Shown piece after piece: positions 45,436-54,001 of a DNA stretch of 64,000 nt; the stretch's first letter is position 1, and the number at the start of each line of letters is the position of its first letter. The stretch covers positions 1-64,000 of the forward strand of contig NZ_RJJX01000017.1 of the NCBI RefSeq assembly GCF_003996985.1, given 5' to 3'. Source of the stretch: Ancylomarina longa (GTDB lineage: Bacteria > Bacteroidota > Bacteroidia > Bacteroidales > Marinifilaceae). The notes below the pieces were generated by a model. That model had not been told where the DNA came from and searched no databases. It was given only the letters and a program-made list of their open reading frames with translations. Made by a program: the position numbers and the translations under genes.

Positions 45436-46737
45436 ATGTCGGAAAAGAAAATATTAGAATATGATGTTCTTGTTGTAGGCGGAGGTATTTCCGGTGGAGA
45501 AGCTGCTCTCAATCTGGCAAATCTTGATTACAAGGTTTTGGTAGTAGAGAAAGACTTATCTCTTGGTGGAAAAATGATTGCGCTGAGCAAGGTATTCCCA
45601 ACTCTGGATTGTGCTGCTTGTATTACTACTCCAAAAGTGTCCGAAATATCCAGACATCCCAATATTACAATCATGTTTAGTGCTGAAGCTAAGAAGATTG
45701 ATAAATTGGGAGAGCATAATTTTGAAGCACATGTGCACCAAAAACCAAGATATGTAAATATCGATGATTGTACTGCTTGTCAATTGTGCGAAAAAGCTTG
45801 TCCGGTAAGTGTAATAGATGAATATCAACAAGGACTAATTGGTCGTAAAGCGGCTTTTATTCCATTTAGTATTGCCAGTCCTCGTGCTGCTGCAATCGAT
45901 ATAACCAATTGTACACTTTGTGGTGCTTGTGAAAGAGCATGTCCTACAGGCTGTATTGATTTTACCCAAACAGATCTTGATTATGTGGTAAAAGCAAAAG
46001 CTGTAGTAGTAGCGACTGGCTTCAAATTGTTTGATCCGCTTAAAATTCCACGTTATGGTTACGGTAAGTACAAGAATGTGATCACATCCATGCAAATGGA
46101 AAGACAACTTGCACCAACCAGACCATTTAATACAATTTTAAGACCTGGAGATGGCAAGATGCCAGACAATATTGCATATGTATTGTGTACCGGATCTCGT
46201 GATAAATCTGTTGGGAATCCTATTTGTTCTCAGGTTTGCTGTATGTATTCGATAAAGCAAGGTCAATTGTTGATGGGATCGCTTCCAATGGCTGATGTGA
46301 CCATTTACTATTTGCATATTCGTGCATTTGGTAAAGGATTTAATGAATTCTATGAGCAGTCTAAAGAGATGGGTGTAGAATTTATCAAAGGAAAAATTGG
46401 TAATATCAAAGAAAAGGAAAATGGTAATTTAATTCTTAGGTATGAAGATATCGAAGAAGGAAAAGTGAAGGAAGCTGAACACGATATGGTTGTTTTATCT
46501 GTAGGTGTGATGTCAAATTCTGAAATTTCCGATTCCTTTCAGGGAGAATCATTGGTATTAGATGATTATGGTTTTATTCATCAAAATGATATTCTTGCGA
46601 GTCCTTCTGAAACTAATATTGATGGTGTATTCGTGGCTGGTACTGCTACAGGACCAATGGATATTCCAGATTCAATTTTGTCAGCTGGAGCTGCATCAGC
46701 GGAAACTACAAGTTATTTAAGGAGGGCTGTTTTATGA
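45436..46737 (+). CDS. HdrA/QmoA-like flavoprotein
   Basis: A 433-residue FAD protein. FAD motif VVGGGISGGEAALNLA (residues 13-28), EKDLSLGGKM, then two 4Fe-4S motifs (C112-C115-C118-C122 and C159-C162-C165-C169), and CTGSRD with a CSQVCC cluster. The start has CAACIT at residues 59-64. It resembles HdrA and QmoA; in size it is close to QmoA. Its stop overlaps the start of the next gene by four bases, so translation is coupled. Confidence 0.9.
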   Translation: MSEKKILEYDVLVVGGGISGGEAALNLANLDYKVLVVEKDLSLGGKMIALSKVFPTLDCAACITTPKVSEISRHPNITIMFSAEAKKIDKLGEHNFEAHVHQKPRYVNIDDCTACQLCEKACPVSVIDEYQQGLIGRKAAFIPFSIASPRAAAIDITNCTLCGACERACPTGCIDFTQTDLDYVVKAKAVVVATGFKLFDPLKIPRYGYGKYKNVITSMQMERQLAPTRPFNTILRPGDGKMPDNIAYVLCTGSRDKSVGNPICSQVCCMYSIKQGQLLMGSLPMADVTIYYLHIRAFGKGFNEFYEQSKEMGVEFIKGKIGNIKEKENGNLILRYEDIEEGKVKEAEHDMVVLSVGVMSNSEISDSFQGESLVLDDYGFIHQNDILASPSETNIDGVFVAGTATGPMDIPDSILSAGAASAETTSYLRRAVL

Positions 46738-48668
46738 AAAAGAAAATAGGCGTTTACGTATGTCATTGCGGCGGTAATATTTCCGATTATGTCGATGTGG
46801 AAAAGGTTCGGGAAGAGATTGAGAAGGATGAAGGTGTATTTTTAGCCAAAACTACCATGTTTGCTTGTGCCGATTCTAACCAGAAGGATATGGTTACAGA
46901 TATTGCAGAAAAGCAATTAGATGGTGCAGTAGTAGCTTCATGTTCTCCTAAATTGCACTTACTTACCTTTAGTGCTGTTGCCGAACGAGCTGGATTGAAT
47001 AAGTACAATTATATTCATGCAAATATTAGAGAACAGGCTTCCTGGGCACACTCTGATGATAAAGTAGGAGCAACAGAAAAAGCTATTCAGATTGTGAAAG
47101 CTGCAGTTGCTAAAGTAAAAAGATCTAATGCACTTGAACCTATTCGTGTAGAAGCTACCAATGCAGTTGCCGTAGTTGGTGCTGGTGTAGCAGGTCTTCG
47201 TTCAGCTATTGAATTAGCCGAATCCGGATCTCAGGTTTATTTAATCGAAAGAGAGTTTTTTGTAGGTGGTAGAGTTGCTCAATGGGACGATTTATTTGTT
47301 TCTAATGAGACAGGTAAAGAGTTAATTACCCGTCTTTATGACAAAGCAATGAATCACAAAAATATCACTCTTTTTACAGGTGCTGAAATTGTCGAAAATA
47401 GTGGTAGTGTTGGGAACATTTCTTTAAAGGTTAAAGTTTCTCCTCGTCATATGAAATTGAATTGCGATGAGGGCAACTTGGAGAAAGCCATTGAAGTTTG
47501 TCCTGTAGAAGTTCCTGATAAATTTAACTTCAATATCACTACTCGTAAAGCTATCTATCACAATTTTCCAGGAGAATATCCACAATTGCCCGTAATTGAT
47601 ATGGAGCATTGTACTCGCTGTGGAGAATGTGAAAAAGTTTGCAAAAACGTTGATTTTAGTCAGCAGGAAGAATTCCTTAATATCAAAGTTGGTTCTGTAT
47701 TGCTTGCAACTGGTTATGATCCATATGAACCAAAAAATGATGAATTTGGATATAAAACCATCGACAATGTAGTTACACTTCCTCAATTTAAACGTTTGGT
47801 TCATTATTGTGATGACAAACTTGTTTATAAAGGTAAAGAGGTAAAAAACATTGCTTATATCTATTGTGTTGGTAGTCGTCAGGTAGATGGAGAGAATAAG
47901 TATTGCTCCAGATATTGTTGTACAGCTACGATTCATGCAGCAATCACGGCGAAAAAGAAATATAAGGAGATTTATAATTTCCATTTTAACCGAGGCATAA
48001 GAACCTACGGAAAACAGGAGGTTTTATATGATGAATCTTCAAGAATGGGAGACATTTATTTGCAATCATTCGAAGATCATCCTCCGGTAGTATCCAAAGT
48101 AGGGGATAAAACTATGGTTACCATCAAAGATATTCTAACTGCGGATAAAACTTTAGAAGTGGAAGCTGATTTGGTAGTTTTGGTTACAGGAATGGTTCCT
48201 CGTCAAGACAATTCAATAGGTAGCCTTCTAAAAGTTCCTAAGGGTAGAGATAATTTCTTTAATGAAATTCACATGAAGTTGCGACCAGTAGAGACTGTAA
48301 TCGATGGTGTAACCATAGCAGGTGCTTCTCAGGGACCAAAGAATATCATGGAATCCATGAATTCATCTTTAGCTGCGGCAACCAAGTCGTTTTCATTAAT
48401 TGCTGCGGGAGAACTTGCTCTTTCACCTACTATTGCGAAAATAGATGCTGATAATTGCGAATGGTGTGGTAAATGTGATGATGCATGTCCGTTTAGTGCT
48501 CTTACAAAAACGGATGTTAACGGCAAGCAAGTAGCTGTTGTGAACGAAGCTGTTTGTAAAGGATGCGGAATGTGTATGCCTGTTTGTCCATCCAATGCAA
48601 TTGAATTGATTGGATATACTGATGATCAAATAGAAAGTATGATTGACGCATTAGTATCAACTCATTAA
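46734..48668 (+). CDS. HdrA/QmoB-like flavoprotein
   Basis: A 644-residue FAD/iron-sulfur protein. N-terminal HdrA motif VYVCHCGGNISDYVDVE, a second CSP region (VASCSPKLHL), FAD motif AVVGAGVAGLRSAIELAESG at about 146-165, a cluster C293-C296-C299-C303, CVGSR with CSRYCC, and two C-terminal ferredoxin clusters (C575-C585, C608-C618). It resembles HdrA and QmoB. The MvhD domain that QmoB of sulfate reducers carries is here a separate gene. Confidence 0.92.
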   Translation: MKKKIGVYVCHCGGNISDYVDVEKVREEIEKDEGVFLAKTTMFACADSNQKDMVTDIAEKQLDGAVVASCSPKLHLLTFSAVAERAGLNKYNYIHANIREQASWAHSDDKVGATEKAIQIVKAAVAKVKRSNALEPIRVEATNAVAVVGAGVAGLRSAIELAESGSQVYLIEREFFVGGRVAQWDDLFVSNETGKELITRLYDKAMNHKNITLFTGAEIVENSGSVGNISLKVKVSPRHMKLNCDEGNLEKAIEVCPVEVPDKFNFNITTRKAIYHNFPGEYPQLPVIDMEHCTRCGECEKVCKNVDFSQQEEFLNIKVGSVLLATGYDPYEPKNDEFGYKTIDNVVTLPQFKRLVHYCDDKLVYKGKEVKNIAYIYCVGSRQVDGENKYCSRYCCTATIHAAITAKKKYKEIYNFHFNRGIRTYGKQEVLYDESSRMGDIYLQSFEDHPPVVSKVGDKTMVTIKDILTADKTLEVEADLVVLVTGMVPRQDNSIGSLLKVPKGRDNFFNEIHMKLRPVETVIDGVTIAGASQGPKNIMESMNSSLAAATKSFSLIAAGELALSPTIAKIDADNCEWCGKCDDACPFSALTKTDVNGKQVAVVNEAVCKGCGMCMPVCPSNAIELIGYTDDQIESMIDALVSTH

Positions 48669-48679
48669 AACTACGCCAT

Positions 48680-48970
48680 ATGGAAGTTGAAAAAGGTAAA
48701 ACTGCAAAATATCGCAAAGAAAAGAATCCCGTAGCCAAAGAGGTGATGGAGAATCTGAAAAATTTTACAAAAACAAAGAAAAGGTTGATGGATGCTTTAA
48801 AGGAAGGGGACAAAACAGTTCCTCAACTTGCTGAAGCATTAAGTATACCAGCAGATGAAGTTTTATATCAGGTAATGAGCTTGTTGAAATACGGTTTTGT
48901 TGAAACAGGGGATATCGATGATATGGACGAATATTTTTATTACAAAATAAAAGACAATGGCAAGGATTAA
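48680..48970 (+). CDS. small winged-helix-like protein in the Hdr/Qmo-like operon
   Basis: A 96-residue basic protein. The middle (LKEGDKTVPQLAEALSIPAD, EVLYQVMSLLKYGFVE) reads as a helix-turn-helix/winged-helix unit like ArsR or MarR-type domains, but without Cys. Either a DNA-binding protein or a protein-protein adaptor of the complex. It overlaps the next gene by 14 bases, so it is made in step with it. The family is not recognised. Confidence 0.75.
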   Translation: MEVEKGKTAKYRKEKNPVAKEVMENLKNFTKTKKRLMDALKEGDKTVPQLAEALSIPADEVLYQVMSLLKYGFVETGDIDDMDEYFYYKIKDNGKD

Positions 48971-50012
48971 CCCTAAATTCACAAAGGAGTTGCAAAGCTA
49001 TGGCGCTTTTGATACAAATGCATGTTACAATTGTGGGAATTGTACAGCCGTATGCTCTTTGTCAGACGAAGACAACTCGTTTCCACGCAAAATGGTAAGA
49101 TATAGTGTTCTTGGCTTGGAAAGTGAAATTGAAAGCTCTCTGGAACCATGGTTATGTTATTATTGTGGCGACTGTAGTGCTACCTGTCCCCGCGAGGCAG
49201 AACCAGGTGAACTGATGATGTCGCTTCGTAGATATCTTACTTCAAAATACGATTGGACTGGTCTTTCCGGTATGCTTTATAAATCACTTACAACAAGTAT
49301 TATTGCATTTGTTTTATTGGCTATTGGAGTGATATGGTTTGCAGCAGAACAAAATTTTATGCCTGAGCATTTATTGCACTACGGTCATTATTTTGAGATG
49401 TTGGCAATTGGTGGAGTATTTCTAGTGATTTTACTTCCTAATCTTTTTAGGATGTGGAATATGGTAATCCGTAAACCAAAAGTTAAGGTGCCGATATCTG
49501 CTTACTTTAAATCATTCAGCGAACTAATCGTTCACATGTTTACACAAAAGAGAACACTGGGCTGCGATGATAGTCAGACTCGTTGGTTCGAACACTTAAT
49601 ACTTGTAATCGGTTATTTATCACTGCTTTTTACAACCGTGTTTTTAGACTGGTTTGCTACCGATAGCAGTTTTGTATTGATTCTTGGATACGTGGAGAGT
49701 GTAATTATTTTTTCGGTAACATTTATCTTTATGATAGGACGTGTCAATAAAAAGACACAGCAGAGTAAAAATTCTCATCCAAGTGACTGGTTTTTTGTGA
49801 TCTGGTTATTCTTAATGGGATTGAGTGCTTTTGTTGTTCGTTTGTTTATCGATTTAGATATCCTGGAAACTAATATTTGGATGTATTTAATCCATCTTAC
49901 GGTTCTTGTTCAATGGGCCTTAATTATCGTGCCTTTTGGAAAATGGACACATTTCCTATATCGTTCGTTTGCAATGTATTTTGAGAAACTGAAAAGTCTT
50001 TCGGCATCCTAA
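48957..50012 (+). CDS. HdrC/QmoC-like membrane iron-sulfur protein
   Basis: A 351-residue protein. The N-terminal HdrC-like part has C23-C26-C29-C33 and C67-C70-C73-C77, two 4Fe-4S clusters. The C-terminal part has about six membrane helices (about 110-130, 143-163, 211-230, 238-257, 281-303, 310-330) with His in FEHLILVIGYL and MYLIHLTVL that may bind heme b, as in QmoC and NarI-type subunits. It would pass electrons between the HdrA-like subunits and menaquinone. Last gene of the operon. Confidence 0.88.
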   Translation: MARINPKFTKELQSYGAFDTNACYNCGNCTAVCSLSDEDNSFPRKMVRYSVLGLESEIESSLEPWLCYYCGDCSATCPREAEPGELMMSLRRYLTSKYDWTGLSGMLYKSLTTSIIAFVLLAIGVIWFAAEQNFMPEHLLHYGHYFEMLAIGGVFLVILLPNLFRMWNMVIRKPKVKVPISAYFKSFSELIVHMFTQKRTLGCDDSQTRWFEHLILVIGYLSLLFTTVFLDWFATDSSFVLILGYVESVIIFSVTFIFMIGRVNKKTQQSKNSHPSDWFFVIWLFLMGLSAFVVRLFIDLDILETNIWMYLIHLTVLVQWALIIVPFGKWTHFLYRSFAMYFEKLKSLSAS

Positions 50013-50159
50013 TTTAGGATAGATTTAAGCAGGTAATATAGTTGATTGTATCGGCGAGTAAAGTGATCTTGGATCTGCTTTTCATTCACTTTACTTTTAA
50101 ATACTGGGGAAATCGGGCTTAAAATCCTGTCTGAAAATCTTAAGTCGAGAGAATATTAA

Positions 50160-50193
50160 GGCCTCCTGTCAGAAAACTGATGGGAGGTCTTTT
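50160..50193 (+). terminator. terminator of the Hdr/Qmo-like operon
   Basis: GGCCTCCTGTCAG pairs with CTGATGGGAGGTC through an AAAA loop (13 bp with three wobble pairs) and is followed by TTTTA, about 150 bases after the last stop codon. This closes the eight-gene unit. Confidence 0.8.
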
Positions 50194-50261
50194 ATTTGGA
50201 TGTAATTCGTTTGGATATTGTTACCTAAAACTGTTAATTTAGAAGATAAAAACCTATCCTT

Positions 50262-50477
50262 ATGAAAAAGAATCCCGAACAACACATTCTCGATGGCATG
50301 AGCAAAGATCTATCCAATTGGCATGGTCCGTTTTATGCAAATCGCAAAGATCCCCGTTTGATAGTTCCTAAATACAATCCTGTGTTGGGCTCGACTTTTA
50401 ATTTTGGTAGTCCGTTCACCTATGTGGGAATCATTCTAATTATTCTGATTATAATTGCAAGTCAAATGTTTTTCTAA
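50262..50477 (+). CDS. DUF5808 domain membrane protein
   Basis: A 71-residue protein. GPFYANRKDPRLIVPKYNPV and STFNFGSPF fit the DUF5808 motif; a C-terminal membrane helix follows (VGIILIILIIIASQMFF). Function unknown. It has its own gap and terminator, so it is separate from the Hdr/Qmo-like operon. Confidence 0.75.
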   Translation: MKKNPEQHILDGMSKDLSNWHGPFYANRKDPRLIVPKYNPVLGSTFNFGSPFTYVGIILIILIIIASQMFF

Positions 50478-50507
50478 ACCCCTTTATAAGGTGAATGGAA
50501 AAAAGAA

Positions 50508-50539
50508 TGGGGCAGGTTTAAACACCTGCCCCAATTTTT
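50508..50539. terminator. bidirectional terminator
   Basis: TGGGGCAGGT and ACCTGCCCCA form a perfect 10-bp stem with a 6-base loop, T-rich on both outward sides. It serves the DUF5808 gene (+) and the DUF6261-like gene (-). Confidence 0.9.
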
Positions 50540-50581
50540 GCTCTAAATTTTACTAGCTAAGAAGTTGCACTTGTTTTTGGC

Positions 50582-51319
50582 TTATAAATTTTCTTTCTGA
50601 ACCTGTGCTTTTTTACGTGTTTTACGTGCATGAGCATCGCGATTAATTTCCTTGATATACTTTCTAGATAACTCTGTAATGGCAGCATATTTTTGTGGCA
50701 TGGCTTGGCTCATTACATTCAGATAGGGAAGTAATTCCCTATTTATAAGGTCTCGAATTTCTTTTTTCTGAGCTGTTGGAGCTTCAGCAGTTACCGTATT
50801 GGCATCTTCCTGAATTGTTTTGTTGTATACTAATTGATAATCAGCACAGCAGATTTCCATCTGATTTAATGCTCTTTCACCTCCTTCTATCTTTCCAATC
50901 CAGTTGGATATTTCATCTTCCTTTGTGCGTTCAATAAGGGCTAAAGTTTTACTTAATTGTCGCTCGTAGCTGTACATATACATATTAAGATCGTACGCTT
51001 CAATTACTTCCCAAAGTTTTCTTGCTGAACTGGCAATATCTTCATCAAGGAAATAGGTGTTGGCATTTACAATTTGTTTAAAACAAATAAAGGTTTTATC
51101 CAGTTTCGAGTCTGCCAGATGCATTTCATTGGTGAATTTTCCTTTACGTACTATTCCCATTGTGTTTCGTAGGCCTGTGTTTCTATATTTAATCTTATCC
51201 AGAATGCCGGATAACACAAGATCTTCGCCGAAGTTAGCTTTCTTAAATTCCGGTAATAGGTTTTCAAGAGCACTATTAATTTCCTCGTTGTTACAGTAAT
51301 AATAAATTTGTGTGTTCAT
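50582..51319 (-). CDS. DUF6261-like protein
   Basis: A 245-residue soluble, mostly helical protein without signal peptide. The layout HLADSKLDKTFICFKQIVNA, SARKLWEVIEAYDLNMYMYS and a basic C-terminal tail (RDAHARKTRKKAQVQK) recalls the DUF6261 family of Bacteroidota, known only by sequence. The gene at 63520 looks like a member of the same family. Array 3 lies in its upstream gap. Confidence 0.55.
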   Translation of the reverse strand: MNTQIYYYCNNEEINSALENLLPEFKKANFGEDLVLSGILDKIKYRNTGLRNTMGIVRKGKFTNEMHLADSKLDKTFICFKQIVNANTYFLDEDIASSARKLWEVIEAYDLNMYMYSYERQLSKTLALIERTKEDEISNWIGKIEGGERALNQMEICCADYQLVYNKTIQEDANTVTAEAPTAQKKEIRDLINRELLPYLNVMSQAMPQKYAAITELSRKYIKEINRDAHARKTRKKAQVQKENL

Positions 51320-51577
51320 AATTTTGATTTTTTAATTTAACTGACATATTTATTTACAGCTCTGAAATTATAAAATATAAATTAAACAGTAAAATAAATA
51401 GGGCATAAATTATGCGTTAAGTTGTATTTTGTAACTTGACACATTTGACAGACAAAAAAATCAATAATATTACTTACCTTGTTTTCCCTTTTTCTGTTAA
51501 GTGGGTTTAGAATTAGAAAAGTGACTCATTTTCTAAAAACTATTCCTGGAATTCATTCTGTGTTTTTTATCAGGAAA
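51320..51577. other. gap before array 3
   Basis: AT-rich, no frame of interest. It should contain the promoter of the minus-strand DUF6261-like gene. No strong TAnnTTTG match stands out. Confidence 0.35.
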
Positions 51578-51825
51578 GGTGCAAAAATGACAACTTAGAT
51601 GCCGAGTAATAACTTTTTGCACAAAAAATAACAGCTAGGATGAAAAGTGATGGTTTTTTGCACAAAAAATGGCTGCTGCGATGAAAAGTGATAATTTTTT
51701 GCACAAAAAGTGATAGCTAGGGTGAAAAGTGATAGTTTTTTGCACAAAAATTAGCTACTGCGATGAAAAGTAATGACTTTTTGTACAAAAATTGACAACT
51801 AAGATGCCGACTGATCAATTTTAGT
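51578..51825. repeat. tandem array 3, six copies, 41-bp period
   Basis: TTTTTGCACAAAAA recurs with the G at 51619, 51660, 51701, 51742 and 51783, exactly 41 bases apart, with a diverged first copy at 51578. Between them runs a variable AGCTAGGATGAAAAGTGAT stretch. A-tracts are repeated at the same helical phase. Non-coding; it lies between divergent genes. Confidence 0.93.
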
Positions 51826-51948
51826 ACTTTAATAGAAATACTTTTATTCCAGCATATTGACACACAGAATACTTCTAAATAGTTAGATATGTTAAAAGTG
51901 TTTGATTTTTCATTATATTTGAGTATAAAATCCCGAACACTACTCCTT

Positions 51949-53910
51949 ATGACCCGTTTGTATAAAATATTCCTTTTGGCATGTTTTTGGCTTTTTTCTG
52001 TTGCTACCTATGGGCATGATGTAGATAATTCTAACCAAAAGCGTATTTCCAAACCGAATGCCTTAAAGCAAATAAAAGAATTAGGAGATGAATGTTGGCG
52101 TTTACGAGGAACAAACCCTGATTCTGCACTAATATTGGGTCAAAAGGCTTTGAGTTTGGCCTATCAATATCAAATTACTAGCGAGATATCACGGCTAAGC
52201 AATTATGTGGGTGTCCTTTTTTTGAATTACAAGTACGATACCCAACAATCCATTATCTATTTCCACAAGTGTTTAGAGAGCAGTATTAAAGCTCACGACT
52301 CTATTCAGACAGCTTTTGCTTACAATAATTTAGGTGATGTATGTTTGGTGTCCGGGAATATTCCATTGGCAATTGAGTATGCTAAAAATTCTCTGGCTAT
52401 TTTTCAAAGCATCCATTATCAGGTAGGAATTTCATATGGCTATACTAATCTGGCGCTAGCCTATCGGGAGAAGAAGGATTATGTATTTGCCATAAAATAT
52501 TTGTTCAAAGCAAAGAAAATTTGGGAAGATGTAGGGAATGAAACAGGAACCGGATTGGTATTGCTGGAAATAGCCCGCACTTATGACCGAATAAATGAAC
52601 TTAAGCAGTCGATGAAGTATTATCAACTAGCCTATTCCAAATTTCATGATATTAATAGGTTTCGCTTTGTGCCGGAATGTTTAAATGGCATGGCAAATGT
52701 TTACAGAAAACAAGCTCAGTTCGGAAGAGCTCTTGATTATTATAACCGGGCGCTGGATATAAATAGAAAACACAAGAATAATTTTGCATCCATAGATAAT
52801 CTTATTGGCAAAGCGCTTGTATTAGCCAATTTAAACAAAGACCAAAGCGGAATTGAATCCATGGATGCTGCTATTCAACTATCAGAAACGCTTGGGGTTA
52901 ATATAAAGATTATGGATGCATACCGAGCTGCACCTCAGTTTTATGAGATATTAGGAGATTATAAGGAATCGATAATATGTTACAGCCGTTTTGTGAGGAA
53001 GTACGATTCTCTGATGTTGGTTCAGAAGGCAGAATTGATCTCTGAGATGGAGGATAATTTCAAAATAGTACAGAGCCTACATAAAAGTGAGGATGAAGTT
53101 CGTTTTCAAAAAATCACAAAATATTATTTTTTGATTATTAGTTTATTGATGCTCGCTCTGTTTGTTGTTTTTTTCTATCGTTTCCGGTCCTACCGGAAAC
53201 TTTCCAAACAATTAAAGCAAAGTAATCTCACAAAGGATAAGTTATTTTCTGTAATTGCCCACGATTTAAAAAGCCCTTTTAATTCTTCCCTCGGATTCAT
53301 AAATTTATTAATAGCAGAATTAGAGAAGGGTAATTATGAGAAGATAAAGAAATTTGCCGCTTATGTGAAGCAATCATCCGAAGAAAGTGTGAACTTGCTG
53401 GATCATCTAATGTCGTGGTCAAGAGCTCAGACTGGCAGGATAGCTTATAATCCAGCTTCCTTCTCTCTGAATAATTTGTTTGATGAATTAGCGAAGTTTT
53501 TGGAGTCGAAGGCAAAGAAAGATGAAATTCAGCTCGAATTTAAATCCTTTCTTAAAAAAGATATTATTGGGGATCAAGACCTACTGCGAACTATTTTATT
53601 GAATCTGATTTCTAATGCAATGAAATTCACCAACAATGGCGGATTAATCCAAGTAATTGCCAGGAATCATGAATCGAATATTCAAATTCAAATAATTGAT
53701 AATGGTATTGGAATAGCAGAGGAACAGTTGAAGCATATTTTCACGGAGAGTAGTAATATGCAAAGCACCTTAGGCGTAAGAAACGAACAGGGCACAGGTT
53801 TAGGCTTAAATATATGTTTTGAATTAATTCATATTCATCAGGGGAGTATAATGGCTGATAGTGAGCTTGGAAAAGGAAGTGTTTTCACCATTGAATTTCC
53901 GGCATCTTAG
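51949..53910 (+). CDS. TPR-containing sensor histidine kinase, second copy
   Basis: Starts at the ATG at 51949 (MTRLYKIFLLACFWLFSVATYG, signal peptide); the longer frame to 51889 adds residues without support. Several tetratricopeptide repeats (for example GISYGYTNLALAYREKKDY) form a periplasmic sensor, then a membrane segment (YYFLIISLLMLALFVVFFYR), HisKA with His in IAHDLKSPFN, and HATPase_c (NLISNAMKFT, DNGIGIA, GTGLGLNIC). Same architecture as the kinase at 10861. No response regulator is adjacent. Confidence 0.92.
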   Translation: MTRLYKIFLLACFWLFSVATYGHDVDNSNQKRISKPNALKQIKELGDECWRLRGTNPDSALILGQKALSLAYQYQITSEISRLSNYVGVLFLNYKYDTQQSIIYFHKCLESSIKAHDSIQTAFAYNNLGDVCLVSGNIPLAIEYAKNSLAIFQSIHYQVGISYGYTNLALAYREKKDYVFAIKYLFKAKKIWEDVGNETGTGLVLLEIARTYDRINELKQSMKYYQLAYSKFHDINRFRFVPECLNGMANVYRKQAQFGRALDYYNRALDINRKHKNNFASIDNLIGKALVLANLNKDQSGIESMDAAIQLSETLGVNIKIMDAYRAAPQFYEILGDYKESIICYSRFVRKYDSLMLVQKAELISEMEDNFKIVQSLHKSEDEVRFQKITKYYFLIISLLMLALFVVFFYRFRSYRKLSKQLKQSNLTKDKLFSVIAHDLKSPFNSSLGFINLLIAELEKGNYEKIKKFAAYVKQSSEESVNLLDHLMSWSRAQTGRIAYNPASFSLNNLFDELAKFLESKAKKDEIQLEFKSFLKKDIIGDQDLLRTILLNLISNAMKFTNNGGLIQVIARNHESNIQIQIIDNGIGIAEEQLKHIFTESSNMQSTLGVRNEQGTGLGLNICFELIHIHQGSIMADSELGKGSVFTIEFPAS

Positions 53911-53954
53911 GGCAATAGCTTGCTCTGTACCAATGAAATTTATTTATAAGATAA

Positions 53955-53984
53955 CAAAAAGAGTCTCGCTGCCGAGACTCTTTT
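53955..53984. terminator. bidirectional terminator
   Basis: AAAAGAGTCTCG, loop CTGC, CGAGACTCTTTT: a perfect 12-bp stem. It lies between the kinase (+) and the amidase (-), with A and T runs outside. Confidence 0.92.
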
Positions 53985-54001
53985 TTGCATTAGAATTGCT
54001 C

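Noticed and set aside
47424-47984. long minus-strand frame inside the second hdrA-like gene
   Set aside because: It is antisense to a protein with intact cluster motifs and shows no family resemblance.
43737-50012. classical sHdr sulfur-oxidation locus
   Set aside because: HdrB and lipoate-binding protein genes, which define that system, are not in the cluster.
43737-50012. methanogen-type electron-bifurcating Hdr-Mvh complex
   Set aside because: No hydrogenase or HdrB genes are present, and the last subunit is a membrane protein.
51578-51825. CRISPR array
   Set aside because: The most constant part is only 14 bases and the stretch between is itself repeated with drift, not unique.
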